Below are positions 60,190-64,000 of a stretch of 64,000 nucleotides of DNA, one piece after another (position 1 is the stretch's first letter; each line of letters begins with the position of its first letter). Below the pieces are notes generated by a model. The model searched no databases. It had not been told where the DNA came from and saw nothing but the letters and a program-made list of their open reading frames with translations. The stretch lies in the NCBI RefSeq assembly GCF_051622035.1, contig NC_135365.1:2532501-2596500 (forward strand), written 5' to 3'. The stretch is from Arctopsyche grandis (lineage: Eukaryota > Arthropoda > Insecta > Trichoptera > Hydropsychidae). Both the position numbers and the translations under genes were made by a program.

Positions 60190-60680
60190 TTTTTGCTTAA
60201 AGTCCACACTTACTGGGGGGTGAAAAACGGGATCGAAGAAACCCGGCTAACGGTGAAAAGGGTTGGCTGCACTGTTGATTGGCGATTGGTGATTGATTGA
60301 TGATCGGTGATTGGTCGAGGCGGATGCAGTGCGAACCCGAAAGACGTATTTCGCGCGCGGCCGCTGGTCGACCACTGTCGGAAAATCGGCTCTGGAGTGT
60401 GGAAAGAGCAAAGCGTGGAGTGTAGAGCGTGGAGTGTGGAGTGAGTAGAGTGGAATGAGTTGTGCGCGCGCTCGCTGGCCGTTGCCATGGTGCGATGTCA
60501 GGCCACGTGAGTTCGACCAATCGCAGCGCATCTCACCGCAAGGTGACCATTCGATCTCGTCTCCCCGCGGGACGGATGAGGTATTGCGCATTTTACCCCT
60601 TCCGCTTGTCTTGCACTTTAATTTCGTCTTGCCAGTGGATAGCAGGTTGCCGCAAATCATCACTATCCACATAATTCTTC
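60190..60680. promoter_or_regulatory. GC-rich island with clustered CCAAT boxes
   Basis: Clearly more GC- and CpG-rich than its surroundings. Minus-strand CCAAT (ATTGG on plus) occurs near 60280, 60287 and 60313; a plus-strand CCAAT near 60519 and CACGTG near 60502. A GTGGAGTG minisatellite lies at 60393-60452. Several open frames here have low-complexity His/Ser/Thr translations and look non-coding. It may be a promoter for a gene outside the window or a TE edge. Confidence 0.35.
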
Positions 60681-60771
60681 CTTGTTTCAAGCAACACTCA
60701 TCCATGCAGTCTACAATTTTTTTCTGATTTCATCCACCCATCTCCTCTGCGGCCTTCTATGCACCCTTTAA
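60681..60771 (-). mobile_element. Tiny RTE-like LINE fragment
   Basis: Minus strand reads CIEGRRG-like and RRWVDEI-like strings in adjacent frames, matching the GR...RWVDEI box at 29501-29704. Very short. Confidence 0.35.
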
Positions 60772-60945
60772 CCCTTTGAATGCTGACCAACGCCGATCAC
60801 TATACGTGTGTAGGAAAAAAACGGTCAACTCCAAAACTTTTTCGATACAGTTTTTCATACTATACTATACTCATCATACATTTTTGTATTATATATTCAG
60901 TGTCGGACTGCTTACACTGTTCGACACTAAAAATGTTTCAGAGAC
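60772..60945 (+). mobile_element. piggyBac-type terminus, partial element
   Basis: TTAA (60768-60771) then CCCTTTGAATGCTGACCAAC, followed by GAAAAAAACGGTCAACTCC as in 34886-35120 reversed. The opposite terminus was not found. Confidence 0.6.
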
Positions 60946-62517
60946 TTTTAATGCTTCAGAGAAATTCTATTGATAACTGGCTTACCTCGATAAAATAAAC
61001 GAATTTTTGTTATTAATCCACAAGAATAGTCGAAATATGATTTTTCTAACTGGAATTTTATTTAATTCTCTTATAAAGATAATTTAATATATTATCCCTA
61101 TTAATTCAATTCAGATTCGTGTAAATACGAGTAAACACTAGTGCGAGCTTTTTGCTAGAAATTTTACCGATTTAAAATTCAGCACACTTCCAGTTAACCC
61201 TTTTAAACGAAATCAAAAAATAGTGTGGCCAGAACACTATTTTAATAAACATGTTTCAATAGAAAATACTCAATATAATGTAGTAGTAACAGTGGGAAAA
61301 AATATCAAGTGAAAATACGTAATTTTGACTTTTGATTTGAACTGGACGACTACTTAGAGAGATTTGAAAGCTGAAAAGTACTACAAATGAAAGATAAAAT
61401 ACCCGACTGTAGATTACAATATTCATTTTGAACAGAAAATTAACAGATTTTGAGAAATCGACCGAACAACACCAAGATATAGAAAAATCGCGCGATTTAA
61501 AAAACACATATGTATATCTCCGAATCTCGAGCCAATCAACACTTTTTATTACCAGATTCGTGTTCACTGGGCATAGATCTATAAGAAAAGTCATATCTCG
61601 TCTCTGAAACATTTTAAAAGTCGTCATTTGTCGAACAGTGCTATCAAATTAAGACGGTACTGCACATCTCTCTTCATTCTTTGCACCACTTCCTAAGTTA
61701 CGGAAGTCGCGACCATTTAGAAAGGTTGAGTTTATTAAATTATGAGTTTATTAAGATTTTTTTTCTATGTCATGTTTTATTTATTTATCTTTTCTTTATT
61801 TAAGTATTTTTAATTGTAAAATTTCATGTACTTTTTTTCTTTTGTCCTTTCTTAATATTTTTAGCATACTCGTCGCTTTGGAGCAATCTGTTAGACGAGT
61901 GTGCTTGATTAATTGATGTTGTATAATAAAATAAAATATCATACAGAGCATTGTCACTCTCAGTACGTCTCATTACAGTGCTATCCATTGTTGCATTGTT
62001 GTAAATCCTTTGTGAAAAAGGTTTGGCAAACCATTAACAATGCATTTACAACATTTGAACAATACGCGGCACCTTCTGGGTCCGGTGACTACTCATTACC
62101 CGTCAAACTTGGAGAATTTCGTGAACGTTCATGAAACGGCCATATCAAAGGTACGATCATTTAAATCTATGCTTGTATTCAATTTTGTGTTTCAATTTTC
62201 AACGAATATTTTATATTTATACACAGGTTCCGACAAGGAAATCAGTACTCAACTATATAAACAGCGCAATCAAATTGATCACGAATACTGAACTCGACAT
62301 GGCGATCAAACTTAACACTTTAGGGTAGTGATCTAGGAGGGTTTTTTTGGATTCGCTAAAAATTTTATACCTGTTTTGTATTGGATTCTAATTGGAAATG
62401 TGAGCAAAATTTTCAGCGTGGCAGGCTTTCAACAGAAAATGCGTCAAAACTCAAAGAATTAACTGTTAAAGTGTGCAAGGAATGTCTCAATACAACCTAT
62501 TGACATAGAACATAGCC
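60946..62517. other. Spacer, no gene seen
   Basis: AT-rich. The stretch 61868-61900 (ACTCGTC..GACGAGT hairpin) is a stand-alone SINE tail. Nothing else recognised. Confidence 0.5.
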
Positions 62518-62990
62518 ATAGCCAGCAGTATGGCTCGGTTTTTGCGTTTATGTTTAGAACCGAGAGATTACTGGATTCGATCGCGTGCTAATCTTTAATA
62601 CTGCTGGTTAGATTTGATTATTTGTGACACCAGGTCGATCGTTTCTTAATAGAGATTGCCAATTTATCTGATTTTCATTGTTGAAACGGTTCCTCAAAAT
62701 AACCAAAAACCATCCTACTTGCTGGCACAAATATCTGAATTTGATTCATGTACAATATGTTAAAATGTATGTACAAGTCTAATGTTTCAATGGATTGCTT
62801 AATTAATTAATTGTCAATTTCGTGTTCTTCAGCCTCTCGAAATACTATAATAATAAATTTTTATGTAATAAAAATGCTGCAATGTTTGTAATTAATTGTC
62901 TAGGAAGGCGCATTGGGGTCTACCTGTCAGGCCTTCCTGGCCCATATATGTAAAAAGTAAAAATAAAATAAAATGAAACATTGAGGCATA
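62518..62990 (+). repeat. Full-length SINE (~470 bp)
   Basis: tRNA-like head AGCAGTATGGCTCGGTTTTT (box A) and GGATTCGATCGCG (box B). The body TCTGATTTTCATTGTTGAAA, CGGTTCCTC; then AATATCTGAATTTGATTCAT, ATTAATTAATTGTCAATTTC, TTCAGCCTCTCGAAATAC and a tail of AAAATAAAATAAAAT. The most complete copy in the window. Confidence 0.8.
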
Positions 62991-63270
62991 AACGGGGCTC
63001 AAACCCATATATGTATATGTAAATCATAATGCCGAAAGTTTAAACGATAATGAAGAATGTTAATAATATTTTAATTTGAAGATTATCTCTTGTTTCATGA
63101 CATTGAGTAGTTTTTTTGTTACATAAAAAGTTAATAATATAATATATTCCGATTGAACAGTGACCTTTAATGCATGTTTTTATTCAACTTTAATTTGAAT
63201 ATGGTATTTACCTTTTTTACTACGGTGAAAATTAGAGGGAAATGGTTGATCTTTTTATCGTTGATATAAC
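62991..63270. other. Short spacer
   Basis: AT-rich, no feature. Confidence 0.4.
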
Positions 63271-64000
63271 CAGTGGCGGCTCGTCCATACGCACTGCGGT
63301 ACTGCAGCACCCCCAAGGAAATTGAGAAAAATTTAACATTATTATATACATAAATGTATGTATGTATATTATATGAAAATATCAATATTATTAATATTAT
63401 TAAGCCTGCCCGCACACCGATACATCCAATAATGATCATACATCGCTATACTAATATCAGACAGTGAGGCATCGTTTATGATTTTGTGCAGTACGGTTTT
63501 CGATGGAATATGCCGAGTGTGCGAAGGAGGGGCGCGGGGGCAGCTAGAAGCTTGGTCCGTACTGCACTCCCAACAGTGCTATACACATTTCTTGTTGCGT
63601 TCGTGTGCGCGCCGCGCCACTTTTCGTCATTTCTTCTGCACCTTTTGTCTTTCCTTCTACACCTCTTACACTTTCTACGTTTCTACACGTCACCTTAAGT
63701 ATTTAAGATGGTATCAAAAATAAGAGAAGCTGAGCCAATGTTTTCAAGAACTTAAATATTCTTCCGAAAATACTGATAAAACAATAACAGATTCTACCAA
63801 TTTACTGAATACAATTTTTTTATTTTAGTCAGAACTTTTTCACAAGTTAATGCTGCATGTAGAAATTATTTATAACCGAATGCAATCTATCATAGTAATA
63901 TCGATGCATTTTCAATTAAAGAAAACTTAAAAAGTTTTACTAATGTCATTATACAAATATGAGATTCCAAAAATATGTGATGCATATATTATATGCATAT
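63271..64000 (+). mobile_element. hAT element, left end, running off the window
   Basis: Starts CAGTGGCGGCTCGTCC and ACTGCGGTACTGCAGCACCC, the same terminus as 19893. A GC-rich stretch (63500-63620) follows, as in the other copy (20160-20300). No transposase frame is recognisable before the window ends. Confidence 0.65.

Noticed and set aside
60247-60705. 152-codon minus-strand frame in the GC-rich island
   Set aside because: Translation is dominated by a His/Ser/Thr/Leu minisatellite (LHSTL-like repeats); no domain or splice context.

Overview
This is a window of an animal nuclear genome, almost certainly an insect. Evidence: genes split by GT-AG introns, a multidomain animal-type (type I) fatty acid synthase, metazoan OCRL and OGFOD3 homologues, an AT-rich background with many TATGTACATA-type microsatellites, and a dense load of insect-style transposons (CR1/L2- and Jockey-like LINEs, tRNA-derived SINEs, piggyBac, mariner, hAT and Harbinger-like MITEs, solo LTRs). 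The order or species cannot be fixed from the sequence. No bacterial, phage or CRISPR features are present.

Three protein-coding genes can be reconstructed. (1) An OCRL/INPP5B-type inositol polyphosphate 5-phosphatase lies on the minus strand at 16947-19470. It is essentially one intronless exon with one reading-frame break near 19281-19290. (2) A complete OGFOD3-type 2-oxoglutarate/Fe(II) dioxygenase gene lies on the plus strand at 23487-28892. It has four coding exons, 311 codons, and TE-filled introns. (3) A complete type I fatty acid synthase gene lies on the minus strand at 32253-47657. It has 28 coding exons whose splice phases all agree, giving 2385 residues with the order KS-MAT-DH-core-ER-KR-ACP-TE. 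All catalytic residues looked for are present. The three genes share no evident pathway beyond two being linked to membrane lipids.

Region by region: 1-5 kb holds MITEs and SINE pieces. 5.1-12.9 kb is a nested transposon cluster: a minus-strand LINE broken by a 954-bp piggyBac-type element (TTAA flanks) and by a 2.5-kb foldback element (10-bp target duplication), the latter itself holding a second, internally deleted LINE. 13-16.9 kb holds LINE and hAT fragments and a regular array of an ETS-like decamer, ACTTCCGGTT, at roughly 147-bp spacing. 19.9-22.8 kb holds a degenerate hAT element with a mini-LTR inside it, a SINE and a solo LTR. 29-32 kb is another TE patch. The FAS introns carry a mariner relic, a piggyBac MITE, a solo LTR, a hAT MITE and a SINE. 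47.9-64 kb has no gene I can recognise and is mostly MITEs, LINE tails, SINEs and AT-rich spacer, with one GC-rich CCAAT-containing island at 60.2-60.7 kb that may be a promoter.

The most notable observations are a 3'-tail hairpin shared by the LINEs and SINEs whose stems differ but stay paired, the nucleosome-length ETS-motif array, and the datable insertion order in the nested cluster. I did not find a gene set that looks like a new biochemical or defence system.
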